Shown: positions 1-7,148, counted from the first letter of the stretch. The stretch is 13,554 nt of DNA from SCGC-AAA252-I15 sp043822165 (GCA_043822165.1 JBDRCA010000046.1:1-13554), one strand, 5' to 3'. Numbers and translations are program-made. The notes: generated by a model not told the origin, from the sequence alone.

Positions 1-93
1 GTAACGCAGAGGGAGAAACTCTGGTTTGCAGGTCTAGTTGCCTTTGTTATTATCTGGTCCTGGTTTGTCTTCTACAGCGGATACATCGTATGA
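1..93 (+). CDS. C-terminal end of a probable integral membrane protein (5' partial)
   Basis: Frame 1 is open from the first base to a TGA at 91-93 and gives 30 residues. The stretch LWFAGLVAFVIIWSWFVFYS is a convincing transmembrane helix rich in Trp and Phe, preceded by a charged QREK. The gene would run in from the left of the window and converge on the glycosyltransferase gene, overlapping its last 60 bases on the opposite strand. A caution: the two frames are in codon register, so the hydrophilic tail of the opposite gene (Asp, Glu, Lys, Asn) automatically reads as hydrophobic codons here. Residues 1-11 lie outside the overlap and are also open, which slightly favours a real gene. Nothing can be said about function. 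Confidence 0.42.
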   Translation, partial: VTQREKLWFAGLVAFVIIWSWFVFYSGYIV

Positions 94-1725
94 AGGATTA
101 ACGCACACGACAAACTCCCGTCTCGTATGCACAATGGGCCATGAACTCAACTCAGAAACATAATACCCCCCATTGTCTTCCTTCTCAAACTTGTCTAAAC
201 TATCATTGAACAAGACAATAAACCTTGCATTCTTGAAAGAACTATTGAAAACGAACCGTTCCTCCGGAAGAATCCTCCCATAATACGATATGTTCTTTCC
301 CTCAGCAACAAGCCCCTGGAAGATTTCAGCGCACCTTGCATCCACAAGCCTGCACACATGGCTTGTAGCGATTACTATATCATCCGACTTTGTGTTATCA
401 TCGATGAAAGAGACAACATCCCGCATACCCGCCACATCCTCCCGCTTCAAACCATTACCATAGACAAAGGAATTAACGTCCTGAACGAGCAAGACCCCAA
501 ACGGATAATAGACCAAGACCATGATTGTGAGCGAGAAAGCAATCTTTCGGCCATGCATTGATACTGCAGACTTGGCGTGCTCGTAAACCCGTGAGGTTAG
601 GAAACCCAGTCCCATGCTTAGAAACGGGTATAGCGGCAGTATCATGTGGTCTGTCCTCCCGAATCCGAATACGACCAAAAAAATAGGTAGGAAAAACAAG
701 GCAACAAGCCTTTCAGCGAAAAGGAAAATCCCGAATGCCCCCATCCAATAGTAGCCTAAGAATACTCCGTCAAACGCCGAGAAAAGAATCTCGTCGGATA
801 GCGGGACAAGCGTCCTAGTAGCCCATAAAAGATTCAATAAAACAAGAATCGTGAAAGGCTTTCTCTTCAGTATAAACTCGGCTTTTTCTCCGAACATGAA
901 TTTTATGTCTTGGACTGCCGCTCCTTTGACTGCAATCAAAACGCGTTTCGGCAGAGTCCACGCAGAGGCGTTCCGGTTCCTCCTCCAGAACAAGTAAAAT
1001 GCGACAAGAAGGGCGAATGTCGCGGAATAAACGATTATATTGCCTGAGAACCGCGCCACGGCGTACGACAAATCAAATACTAGGGCGTCCCGTACGGGTG
1101 AGAAGTAGATTAAAGTGTATGTTATCACAGGAAGGCTTATGCACAATACGAATCCTCTCATCATTTCCTTCATGTCCCGCCTCAAGTATAAGGCCGCCAA
1201 GACGGAGAATAAGAAACCAATCCCCATAAACTGGGTGACCAGCGCAATCGACACAGTAAGGCAAGAGAGCATTCGTCTCCCGGATAGAAATAGATACAGT
1301 GCGAGGATGCCTAGGAACATGAGCATGGAGTTTGCGAATCCTATTCTGTTCCAGTATATGTTGTCTGGGTAGATGGCGTACATGAAGGCGGATGTTAGCG
1401 CGAGTTTTTCGCCTGAAATCTTTTTGCACGTGAGGTAGATTAAGAGGGTCGTCGCAAGGCTTAGAATGCTCGTCAGGGAGCGGAGAACTATGAGCTGGTT
1501 TCCGAATGTCTTGAGCAGTATTGCAAGCACTGCGAAGAAGAATGGAGGGTGGGGTATGAACGGGTATGTTATGGAATAGATTCTCATCTCCCCGTTGGCC
1601 AGGTTCCAGGCGACTTCCATGTTGACTCCGTCATCCCAGTACCAGCGGGGAATATCGGGCAGGTTGGTGAACACCAGTATGCTTTGGATGAGAAGTATTA
1701 CGAGGAGGATGACTTGCTTTTTCAT
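34..1725 (-). CDS. GT-C fold membrane glycosyltransferase (ArnT/PMT-like)
   Basis: This 563-aa polytopic membrane protein probably moves a sugar from a polyprenyl-phosphate carrier onto a protein or glycan on the outer face of the membrane. After TM1 (about residues 4-21) comes an external loop with the acidic pair D31-D32 in WYWDDGVNMEVAWNLANGE, then HPPFFF at 59-64. This is the layout of the PMT_2/ArnT group of GT-C enzymes, where the acidic loop-1 residues serve in catalysis or metal binding. About ten further hydrophobic helices follow, ending near residue 413, and the last 150 residues form a soluble, probably external, domain. The start is the ATG at 1725. Family membership is well supported; the donor sugar and acceptor cannot be read. 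A plausible but unproven target is the sequon-rich surface proteins encoded further right. Confidence 0.8.
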   Translation of the reverse strand: MKKQVILLVILLIQSILVFTNLPDIPRWYWDDGVNMEVAWNLANGEMRIYSITYPFIPHPPFFFAVLAILLKTFGNQLIVLRSLTSILSLATTLLIYLTCKKISGEKLALTSAFMYAIYPDNIYWNRIGFANSMLMFLGILALYLFLSGRRMLSCLTVSIALVTQFMGIGFLFSVLAALYLRRDMKEMMRGFVLCISLPVITYTLIYFSPVRDALVFDLSYAVARFSGNIIVYSATFALLVAFYLFWRRNRNASAWTLPKRVLIAVKGAAVQDIKFMFGEKAEFILKRKPFTILVLLNLLWATRTLVPLSDEILFSAFDGVFLGYYWMGAFGIFLFAERLVALFFLPIFLVVFGFGRTDHMILPLYPFLSMGLGFLTSRVYEHAKSAVSMHGRKIAFSLTIMVLVYYPFGVLLVQDVNSFVYGNGLKREDVAGMRDVVSFIDDNTKSDDIVIATSHVCRLVDARCAEIFQGLVAEGKNISYYGRILPEERFVFNSSFKNARFIVLFNDSLDKFEKEDNGGYYVSELSSWPIVHTRREFVVCVNPSYDVSAVEDKPGPDNNKGN

Positions 1726-1750
1726 TTTTTTAATTCCTATCCCCTTTGAA

Positions 1751-1760
1751 ACATAAATAC
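1751..1760 (+). promoter_or_regulatory. TATA-like box for truncated pheT
   Basis: ACATAAATAC is centred about 28 nt before the ATG at 1784, the spacing expected when an archaeal transcript begins at or next to its start codon. No Shine-Dalgarno sequence is seen before the ATG. It supports 1784 as a genuine gene start rather than an internal Met of a broken gene. A second A/T-rich block (1766-1777) is too close to act with this ATG. Confidence 0.45.
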
Positions 1761-1783
1761 ATTGAAATCATATATCACTTGTC

Positions 1784-2605
1784 ATGAAGACTCCTGATTT
1801 CACTCCAAGGCAAGTAATCGTTGAGAGGGATTACGTAAACGGTCTTCTAGGCCTTAATCTGTCATCCGAGGAAATAGCGTCTTATCTTGAGAGGATGCGC
1901 TACGGAGCCGACGCGTGCAAAGACTCGATTTCAGTTAGGGTACCTGCCTACCGGACTGACGTGCTTCATCCAATGGATTTGGTGGAGGATGTTGCGATAG
2001 CCTACGGCTACCACAACTTCATACCACGTGACCTTTCAATACATTCCCGTGCAGTGGAAGATCCGTTGGAGAAAAAGACGCTTAAAGTGCGCGAAGCATT
2101 GGTGGGCTTAGGGTTCACGGAAGCTATGACTCTCATCCTGACCAACAAGAACGCGCTTTTTTCTTGCATGAACCTACCCGAAGAAAAAGTGGTCGAAGCC
2201 GAGAATCCCGCGTCAACAGAGCATTGTGTGTGCCGGAGCTGGCTTTTGCCGTCTCTTATGGGTTTGCTTGCGAAGAACAAGACGCGGGAGTTCCCGCAGA
2301 AGATTTTCGAGGTCGGTGACGTAGTTCTTCCTTCAGGACAGGACATAAAGCATGTTTCAGGTGTCGTATCGCACGCTAAAACGAATTTCTCAGAGATAAA
2401 GTCGATAGTGGACGGCTTGTTGTCTACGCTTGGGGTTGAATGCAAGGTCAAGCAGTCGGTTCACTCAAGCTTCATACCCGGGCGTTGCGCTGAAACCAAG
2501 ACCGGTTTCTTCGGTGAAGTGAATCCCCAGGTTCTGTCGAATTTTGGGTTGGAGATGCCTGTGACGGCGTTCGAACTAAGCCTTGAGGAATTCTCCAGCG
2601 ACTGA
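1784..2605 (+). CDS. pheT: Phenylalanyl-tRNA synthetase beta chain, C-terminal half only
   Basis: PheT forms the PheRS alpha2-beta2 enzyme that charges tRNA-Phe. The 273 residues match the second half of archaeal PheT, whose full length is about 550 aa. A B5 domain spans about residues 5-78 and holds D59, D65, E68 and D69, spaced like the Mg-binding Asp/Asp/Glu/Glu set of bacterial B5. The catalytic-like B6/B7 core spans about 85-270, with the conserved blocks IAYGYHNF, TNKNALFSCMN, LLPSLM, PQKIFEVGD and SFIPGR. The N-terminal half, with B1 and the B3/B4 editing domain, is absent. It cannot be hidden upstream, because the other strand there is filled by the glycosyltransferase gene only 58 bp away. 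The remaining reading frame is intact and has its own promoter-like box, so this is either an editing-free PheRS or one half of a split gene. prf1 follows after 15 bp, probably on the same transcript. Confidence 0.88.
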   Translation: MKTPDFTPRQVIVERDYVNGLLGLNLSSEEIASYLERMRYGADACKDSISVRVPAYRTDVLHPMDLVEDVAIAYGYHNFIPRDLSIHSRAVEDPLEKKTLKVREALVGLGFTEAMTLILTNKNALFSCMNLPEEKVVEAENPASTEHCVCRSWLLPSLMGLLAKNKTREFPQKIFEVGDVVLPSGQDIKHVSGVVSHAKTNFSEIKSIVDGLLSTLGVECKVKQSVHSSFIPGRCAETKTGFFGEVNPQVLSNFGLEMPVTAFELSLEEFSSD

Positions 2606-2620
2606 CTTTATTGAAAAAAC

Positions 2621-3709
2621 ATGGACTCTCAGAAATCCTACAAGCTCAAGAAGTTGATAAGGGAGCTCGGCAAGAAGCGCGGCCGCCACACGGAGCTTAT
2701 CACGGTTTATGTGCCGGCTGGCATGGACTTGAATCTTACCATGAAGCAGCTTGCCAACGAGCAGGGCACTGCCACGAACATTAAGTCGACGGCGACGCGT
2801 AAGAACGTCGTTGACGCGTTGGAAAAGTCGATGCAGTATCTTAAGCTCTACAAGAATACGCCGCCTAATGGTCTTGCGCTTTTCTGCGGGAACGTGAGCG
2901 AGCGCGATGGCGTCCAGGATCTTCAGTTGTGGGCGGTTGAGCCTCCGGATCCTATTTCAACGAGGATTTACAGGTGTGACCAGACTTTCGTGTTGGATCC
3001 CTTGGAAAAGCTTGTGACTCCGTCTGACGTCTGGGGCTTGATTGTGATAGACAACAAGACGGCGACCATTGCAACCCTTAAGGGTGAAACATATAACATC
3101 GTCAAAAAGCTTACTTCCGGATACCACGGCAAGCACCGTGCTGGAGGCCAGTCGGCGAGAAGGTTCGAGCGGATCATAGAAGAGCAATCCCACTACTTCA
3201 AGAAGAAGGTGGCGGACACGGTGGAGCAGGTGTTCCTGGAAAACATCAAAGACTTGAGGGGCTTGATTATAGGGGGGCCTGCCGCTACCAAAGAGGACTT
3301 CGTGGACGGCGGCTTCTTGCACCATGAACTGAAAAAGAAAATTGTCGCAGTAAAAGATATAACCTATACTGACGAGTCCGGCATCCGCGAGCTTATGAAC
3401 GCCGCTCAAGAGGATCTTGATTCAGTTACTCTCGTGCACCAGAAGATGCTGATGCAGCGGTTCATGAAGCAGCTTATAGGCGACGGCTTGATGGCGTACG
3501 GAGCAGACGTGGAGAAGGCGATACCGTTGGGTGCTGTGGATACGATACTTTTGTCCGAGACTCTTCCTGAAGAGGAAATAGACCGTCTATACGAGGAAGC
3601 CAGACAGATGGGTTCTTCCGTAGAGGTAGTGTCGAACGACTTCGAGGAAGGCTTCCAGTTGGCTAACACGTTCGGCGGCAAAGCAGCTCTTCTGAGATTC
3701 AGGGTGTAA
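2621..3709 (+). CDS. prf1: Peptide chain release factor aRF1
   Basis: aRF1 reads all three stop codons in the ribosomal A site and triggers release of the peptide. Domain 1 carries the stop-recognition motifs TATNIKS (NIKS at 53-56) and Y-x-C-x-x-x-F (Y117, C119, F123). Domain 2 carries the catalytic GGQ at 175-177 within a basic stretch. Domain 3 runs from about 270 to 362. NIKS and GGQ together separate it from the relative Pelota. At 362 aa it is shorter than the usual archaeal aRF1 of about 410-420 aa. The missing part is the small, often zinc-ribbon-like minidomain inserted in domain 3: the chain passes from VDTILLSETLPEEE into VEVVSNDFEEG with no Cys pairs. The ATG at 2621 lies 15 bp after pheT and has no clear Shine-Dalgarno sequence. 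The gene ends 3 bp from the convergent neighbour. Confidence 0.95.
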   Translation: MDSQKSYKLKKLIRELGKKRGRHTELITVYVPAGMDLNLTMKQLANEQGTATNIKSTATRKNVVDALEKSMQYLKLYKNTPPNGLALFCGNVSERDGVQDLQLWAVEPPDPISTRIYRCDQTFVLDPLEKLVTPSDVWGLIVIDNKTATIATLKGETYNIVKKLTSGYHGKHRAGGQSARRFERIIEEQSHYFKKKVADTVEQVFLENIKDLRGLIIGGPAATKEDFVDGGFLHHELKKKIVAVKDITYTDESGIRELMNAAQEDLDSVTLVHQKMLMQRFMKQLIGDGLMAYGADVEKAIPLGAVDTILLSETLPEEEIDRLYEEARQMGSSVEVVSNDFEEGFQLANTFGGKAALLRFRV

Positions 3710-3712
3710 AAT

Positions 3713-4201
3713 CTATTTGTCTTCTCTGGCAGTTAATCCGTAGTTTTTCATGTATCTTGCGACCGCGTCTTCGCTCACAGGATTTTCTACCAGAATCTTT
3801 TTAGGGTCTATCATCTTGCCGTCACGTCCTATAACGTCGAACTGAAACTGCACCGTGAAGCCGTCTGGGTTGGGTTTCCTCTCAGGAGTATACAACTCGT
3901 GTTTTTTTCCTGTAGCGTATCTGCTTTCATGGAAAAGCTTGATTTGACGCCCGTCAATCGTCAAGTGCATTACCTGCTGGACCTCTGAGATGCTGGTCCA
4001 CGCCTCTGGGTCCCAGAGCAGGGCTTTGTAGCGCAGCCTCTCCTCCTCACTCAAGGTACGGTGGAGGGCCATTCGGCTGGCGCTTTCCTCCTGCGCGGCT
4101 AGTATTCTATCAACAGGTTTGCCCGAGGTCGTGTTTGTATGATGTATGCGAGGAACCCCTGTTTTCCTCCCGACTAAACCCTTCTTACGCAACGCAGACA
4201 T
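3713..4201 (-). CDS. Unrecognised soluble protein
   Basis: A 162-aa protein that I do not recognise. It has a basic N-terminus (about 1-35), a helical, charged middle containing EESASRMALHRTLSEEERLR, and a mixed alpha/beta C-terminal half with HLTIDGRQIKLFHESRYATG and FTVQFQFDVIGRDG. There is no signal peptide, membrane helix or Cys cluster, so it is probably cytosolic. The start is the ATG at 4201, 43 bp after the preceding minus-strand gene, so it could be the last gene of that unit. It may have its own promoter, but the nearest A/T-rich box (about 4211-4220) sits too close to the ATG for the usual spacing. Its stop codon lies 3 bp from that of prf1, leaving no private terminator. Confidence 0.75.
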   Translation of the reverse strand: MSALRKKGLVGRKTGVPRIHHTNTTSGKPVDRILAAQEESASRMALHRTLSEEERLRYKALLWDPEAWTSISEVQQVMHLTIDGRQIKLFHESRYATGKKHELYTPERKPNPDGFTVQFQFDVIGRDGKMIDPKKILVENPVSEDAVARYMKNYGLTAREDK

Positions 4202-4244
4202 GATGCATCGTTAATAAATTGTTTTTCGCGACAAAAAATTGATT

Positions 4245-4652
4245 TTAGTTAAACCAGAAGTCTATGTCTCCGACTATCCTGTAGTGGTCTATTAAATCCA
4301 GGCCAAGGTGAAGGAGAAGGCCCAGGGCCAAGGCCGCGCTCTGGTAGTGTATGGTAATGTAGGCGAGTCCTGCCGTGACTGGCAGGTTGTGGATGAATGC
4401 GAAATGAAGGGTCCTCCTCCTCTTGCTGTAATAGAGCCTGTATGCCTGAATTATCCTACCCTGCGAGATAAGGTTCCTCACCCTCCTGGTCGTCGGGTGC
4501 TTGAGAGTCGCCACCATGATTCCGTGGTCGAAGATGTCAACACCAATAGTTAGAAACAACGCCGACAACAGGATTTGGATTGGCAGAGGTGTCACAAACG
4601 AGACAAGCACAAACACCAGCACAGTGGACAATACATGGACGAGAGGATTCAT
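4245..4652 (-). CDS. Small multi-pass membrane protein, YdjM/DUF457-like metal hydrolase pattern
   Basis: This 135-aa protein has about four membrane helices, near residues 3-20, 24-42, 90-106 and 107-122. Histidines and acidic residues sit at or in the membrane in a regular pattern: H6, D39/D42/H43 (DIFDHG), H83/H88 (HFAFIHN) and H115/D119/D122/H123 (HLGLDLIDH). This resembles small membrane-bound putative metal-dependent hydrolases of the YdjM/DUF457 kind. That assignment is inferred from the pattern alone, and the substrate is unknown. I chose the ATG at 4652, which begins 2 nt after the stop of the upstream gene and so suggests translational coupling. An in-frame TTG two codons earlier would overlap that stop and is less likely. 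Confidence 0.7.
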   Translation of the reverse strand: MNPLVHVLSTVLVFVLVSFVTPLPIQILLSALFLTIGVDIFDHGIMVATLKHPTTRRVRNLISQGRIIQAYRLYYSKRRRTLHFAFIHNLPVTAGLAYITIHYQSAALALGLLLHLGLDLIDHYRIVGDIDFWFN

Positions 4653-4654
4653 AG

Positions 4655-5350
4655 TCAATAAGAAGAACCGCGCATTCTAACTTCGACGTCGATTAACTGG
4701 CGCTGATAATCCAAGACAGTCTTCGAGAAAGAAGCCTCATCAATCTCGCCGCGATGAAACCTGTCAATAACAGAATCAATCAAACCCTGAATACGCTGCT
4801 TCTCCCCAGCCAAAACATTACCTCCACCACCCAAACCACCGTACGCTCCGCCACCCCAATAACCCCTAGAGTAATTAAAATCAAAGCCTGTCGGCCTCAC
4901 CCATTCATGCCTAGAAACCCTCCCCTTGTGAGCCTGCCGCATCAAGGAAATCTCCCGCTCCTTGAGCTTGCGCTCACGCCTCACCTTCTCCTCAAGCTCG
5001 CGCTTCCGTAAGATGCGTTCCCTGTCGGCTAGCTCCACCCGCTTCCTCTTCTTCAACTCGTCTTCCCTAGACTTCAACTCATCCTCCTTGCTCTTAAGCT
5101 TGCTCTCGAATGCGGGAGGCTTATCAACATCATCGTCATAAGCCTTCGCGCCCTCCCTCCGCTGGCGGTCAAATGCCAACTCAAAGAAACTCCTCTTCCT
5201 AGAATCCTTACCTTCAGAGCTTCTGAAAAACCAGAACATGAAGACGGCAAGCAAAAACACAATGCCTCCAATAAACCAGGAACTACTCAATATTCCATAA
5301 AAATAGGCAACCACTTCACCATCCAGAAACATAAGTGTCGGACTAGCCAT
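4655..5350 (-). CDS. Membrane-anchored coiled-coil protein with SHOCT-like C-terminus
   Basis: This 231-aa protein has one transmembrane helix (about 22-42, SSSWFIGGIVFLLAVFMFWFF). A long Lys/Glu/Arg-rich coiled coil (about 80-135) follows, with heptad-like repeats such as KSKEDELKSREDELKKRKR. Next comes a Gly/Tyr-rich linker (about 160-180). The C-terminal helical hairpin (about 183-225) contains IDRFHRGEIDEASFSK, which matches the SHOCT pattern of a short helix, G-x-I-[DT]-x-x-x-[FY], and a second helix. SHOCT-type tails are known as small oligomerisation modules on membrane proteins. The charged bulk should be cytoplasmic. The ATG at 5350 opens a probable unit with the hydrolase-like gene 2 nt downstream. 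It is divergent from the surface-protein gene at 5392, with 41 bp between them. The biochemical role is unknown. Confidence 0.8.
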   Translation of the reverse strand: MASPTLMFLDGEVVAYFYGILSSSWFIGGIVFLLAVFMFWFFRSSEGKDSRKRSFFELAFDRQRREGAKAYDDDVDKPPAFESKLKSKEDELKSREDELKKRKRVELADRERILRKRELEEKVRRERKLKEREISLMRQAHKGRVSRHEWVRPTGFDFNYSRGYWGGGAYGGLGGGGNVLAGEKQRIQGLIDSVIDRFHRGEIDEASFSKTVLDYQRQLIDVEVRMRGSSY

Positions 5351-5355
5351 CTCAC

Positions 5356-5365
5356 TTTAATATAT
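5356..5365 (+). promoter_or_regulatory. TATA-like box for the 5392 gene, in a 41-bp divergent promoter region
   Basis: TTTAATATAT is centred about 31 nt before the ATG at 5392, giving a predicted leader of only a few bases. The same 41 bp must also hold the promoter of the leftward gene that starts at 5350. On that strand an A/T-rich stretch near 5375-5388 lies at a suitable distance. The two promoters therefore interleave. Confidence 0.5.
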
Positions 5366-5391
5366 TGCTTAACTTACAAATATGTGATAAA

Positions 5392-6975
5392 ATGCGCAAA
5401 ATCCTCTATATTGCCCTGGTTGTTTGCTTGCTATCCCTTACTGCAGCATCGCAGGCTAATACTTGCACTACTGAACTCTCAGACAAAAACATTGGCTCCC
5501 ACATAAGCGTCGAAGCATGCGAGAACATAGGAGTCTTCTCGCTCGGCGGACTATACGAAGGACAATGGGAGAAACTCACATACTCCTACCCCAAGCCTTG
5601 GCCCGGAACATACGTAACCGTCTCCGTTGACGGGAAATACTATGCAAGCTCAAACCACCCCCGCGACGCCACGGCCTTGGACGCGTATCTCACCGAAAGA
5701 CCTGAAAAAGAGGGAGACTCGATTACAGTCAAGTGGACTCTCCCTGAAAACATAGTGGTCGAGGAGAAACTCACGGTCGTCGAAAACGGGACTGAACTAG
5801 AGATACTTGCGCAAAACCAGGATGCCATCCCCCACAAAATAGCGGTCCGCATCCACCTTGACACCATGCTTGGCCTAAACGACGGCGCCCCGATATACAT
5901 CCCCGGCGACGGCTTAAAGACGACGGAAAAAGAATACGCCGAAGCAGAGCTAAACTTCAGGTACTGGAAGGCATATAACCGCCAGGACAGCCCGACTATT
6001 GTGGCTACAGGATACCTTAACCCTGAGGAAGGCTTAACGTACCCCGTGAAGGTGAGCCTAGCCGACTGGAAGAAGAGCAAAGACAATGCATGGGACTACC
6101 AGGTCTCACAAGACCGCTCAATCCTCGGAGACAGCGCCATACTATTATATTATAATACCATGGAAGTCCTGCCCACAGGAACATACGAAGTAAAAACAAA
6201 ATACGGCAGCGGACAGCCAGTGCTCCCAAAAGAAAAAGGAGAATTCGGGATAACAGAAGTAACCCAAGACAACATCTACGGAAAATACTGCCCCACCCAA
6301 ACAGTCAACATATCCGTGGACGTGGTAAGCTCGGCCTCCACTAACTCCGGTGTTGCCGTCCTCACAGTATACGACAAGGAAAAGCAGGTCTTCACACAGT
6401 CAAAGCCGACGGGCACTGTCCCGGCAGACTCCTACAAGAAAATAACATACCAGTTCACCATCCCCGAATCAGACGAAGAAAAAACATACGACGTCCTAGT
6501 AACGCTCACGGACGCCAAAGGGGCCCAACTCGACAAGGCGACCCGGACATCCTTCATAAACGTGAAGCCCCAAGACTGCAAGCCAAGACCCAAATCCAAC
6601 ATAGGCTTAATTATCGTAATAATGCTGTTTATTATTTTCCTCGCAGCTCTTGTGTTTGCCGTAGCATACGTCGTGAAACGCATGGGCAAGGTCGTGATAA
6701 CAAAAACGGTCGACGATAAAGGAAACGTGAAAGTCACAGTGGAAAACAACACCCACGAAGACTTAAAAGACTGCGTCGTCGAAGACCGCATACCTTCCCA
6801 GGCCGAGATAAAAGTGTCGACGCTAAGCGTTGCTAGGCGAGACAACAAGCTGGTGTGGGATCTGGGCAAACTCAAATCAAAGGACAAGGCGAAGATGGAA
6901 TACAAGATCAAAGGAGTGAACGTTTTGCCGCCCGCGCGAGTAATCTGGGACGGCGGAGAAGAGATATCAGACTAA
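5392..6975 (+). CDS. Secreted ectodomain protein with one TM helix and DUF11-like tail
   Basis: A 527-aa protein. A signal peptide occupies about residues 1-21 (MRKILYIALVVCLLSLTAAS), followed by a large beta-rich ectodomain (about 23-280). A second Ig-like domain (about 285-392) contains VNISVDVVSSAST and TYDVLVTLTDAKG. A TM helix lies at about 404-428. The C-terminal domain (about 434-518) reads VTVENNTHEDLKDCVVEDRIP, then LVWDLGKLKSKDKAKMEYKI, the form of DUF11-type beta-sandwich repeats. With an N-terminal signal peptide this tail should face the cytoplasm, which is unusual because DUF11 domains are normally external. I chose the ATG at 5392, which begins the signal peptide directly; the in-frame TTG at 5365 falls within the TATA-like box. 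The gene leads the plus-strand surface locus but shares no module with the proteins after it. Confidence 0.85.
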   Translation: MRKILYIALVVCLLSLTAASQANTCTTELSDKNIGSHISVEACENIGVFSLGGLYEGQWEKLTYSYPKPWPGTYVTVSVDGKYYASSNHPRDATALDAYLTERPEKEGDSITVKWTLPENIVVEEKLTVVENGTELEILAQNQDAIPHKIAVRIHLDTMLGLNDGAPIYIPGDGLKTTEKEYAEAELNFRYWKAYNRQDSPTIVATGYLNPEEGLTYPVKVSLADWKKSKDNAWDYQVSQDRSILGDSAILLYYNTMEVLPTGTYEVKTKYGSGQPVLPKEKGEFGITEVTQDNIYGKYCPTQTVNISVDVVSSASTNSGVAVLTVYDKEKQVFTQSKPTGTVPADSYKKITYQFTIPESDEEKTYDVLVTLTDAKGAQLDKATRTSFINVKPQDCKPRPKSNIGLIIVIMLFIIFLAALVFAVAYVVKRMGKVVITKTVDDKGNVKVTVENNTHEDLKDCVVEDRIPSQAEIKVSTLSVARRDNKLVWDLGKLKSKDKAKMEYKIKGVNVLPPARVIWDGGEEISD

Positions 6976-6983
6976 AAAAAACG

Positions 6984-7020
6984 GCAGGCGGAAAACGAAA
7001 CCTTTTTATAATCCGCCTGC
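6984..7020. repeat. 9-bp inverted repeat with T-rich loop; possible bidirectional terminator
   Basis: GCAGGCGGA (6984-6992) and TCCGCCTGC (7012-7020) are perfect inverted arms around a 19-nt loop containing CCTTTTTATAA. The repeat begins 8 bp after the stop of the 5392 gene. On the plus strand the T-run lies in the loop rather than after the hairpin. On the minus strand the hairpin is followed by a run of eight T, the classical intrinsic-terminator layout, so it may also stop antisense transcription. The loop also resembles a TATA box, so a regulatory role is possible. Confidence 0.5.
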
Positions 7021-7090
7021 AATAAGTTAAGAGAATACAGGGTTTCTGGGGTACACGTATTTAAATGAAGCAATAGTATATCTATAAACC

Positions 7091-7138
7091 ATTTTTAAAT
7101 CAATAAAGGAAATAAATTAAAGTTAAAATACATGAGGT
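7091..7138 (+). promoter_or_regulatory. Probable promoter and Shine-Dalgarno sequence for the 7149 gene
   Basis: The A/T-rich run ATTTTTAAAT (7091-7100) is a candidate TATA box that would start transcription near 7121-7125. GAGGT at 7134-7138 then sits 10 nt before the ATG as a ribosome binding site. Other A/T-rich boxes at 7056-7065 and 7079-7090 could serve instead. The rest of 6976-7148 shows only the inverted repeat at 6984-7020; no tRNA or other RNA gene is recognisable. Confidence 0.4.
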
Positions 7139-7148
7139 TGTTGGAAAG

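Noticed and set aside
1073..1429. Minus-strand open frame of 118 codons and plus-strand frames within the glycosyltransferase gene
   Set aside because: They overlap a well-supported GT-C gene in other frames, have Arg/His-rich products and no recognisable features.
2957..3409. 150-codon antisense frame inside prf1
   Set aside because: It is opposite the conserved GGQ region of aRF1, which accounts fully for the sequence there.
2621..3709. Pelota rather than aRF1, given the short length
   Set aside because: NIKS and GGQ motifs are both present; Pelota lacks them.
4653..4658. TTG start for the small membrane protein, overlapping the upstream stop
   Set aside because: The ATG two codons later is 2 nt after the upstream stop and needs no rare start codon.
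6976..7148. Possible tRNA or riboswitch in the longest intergenic region
   Set aside because: Apart from the single 9-bp inverted repeat I find no cloverleaf, T-loop or multi-stem layout; the rest is A/T-rich promoter-like sequence.
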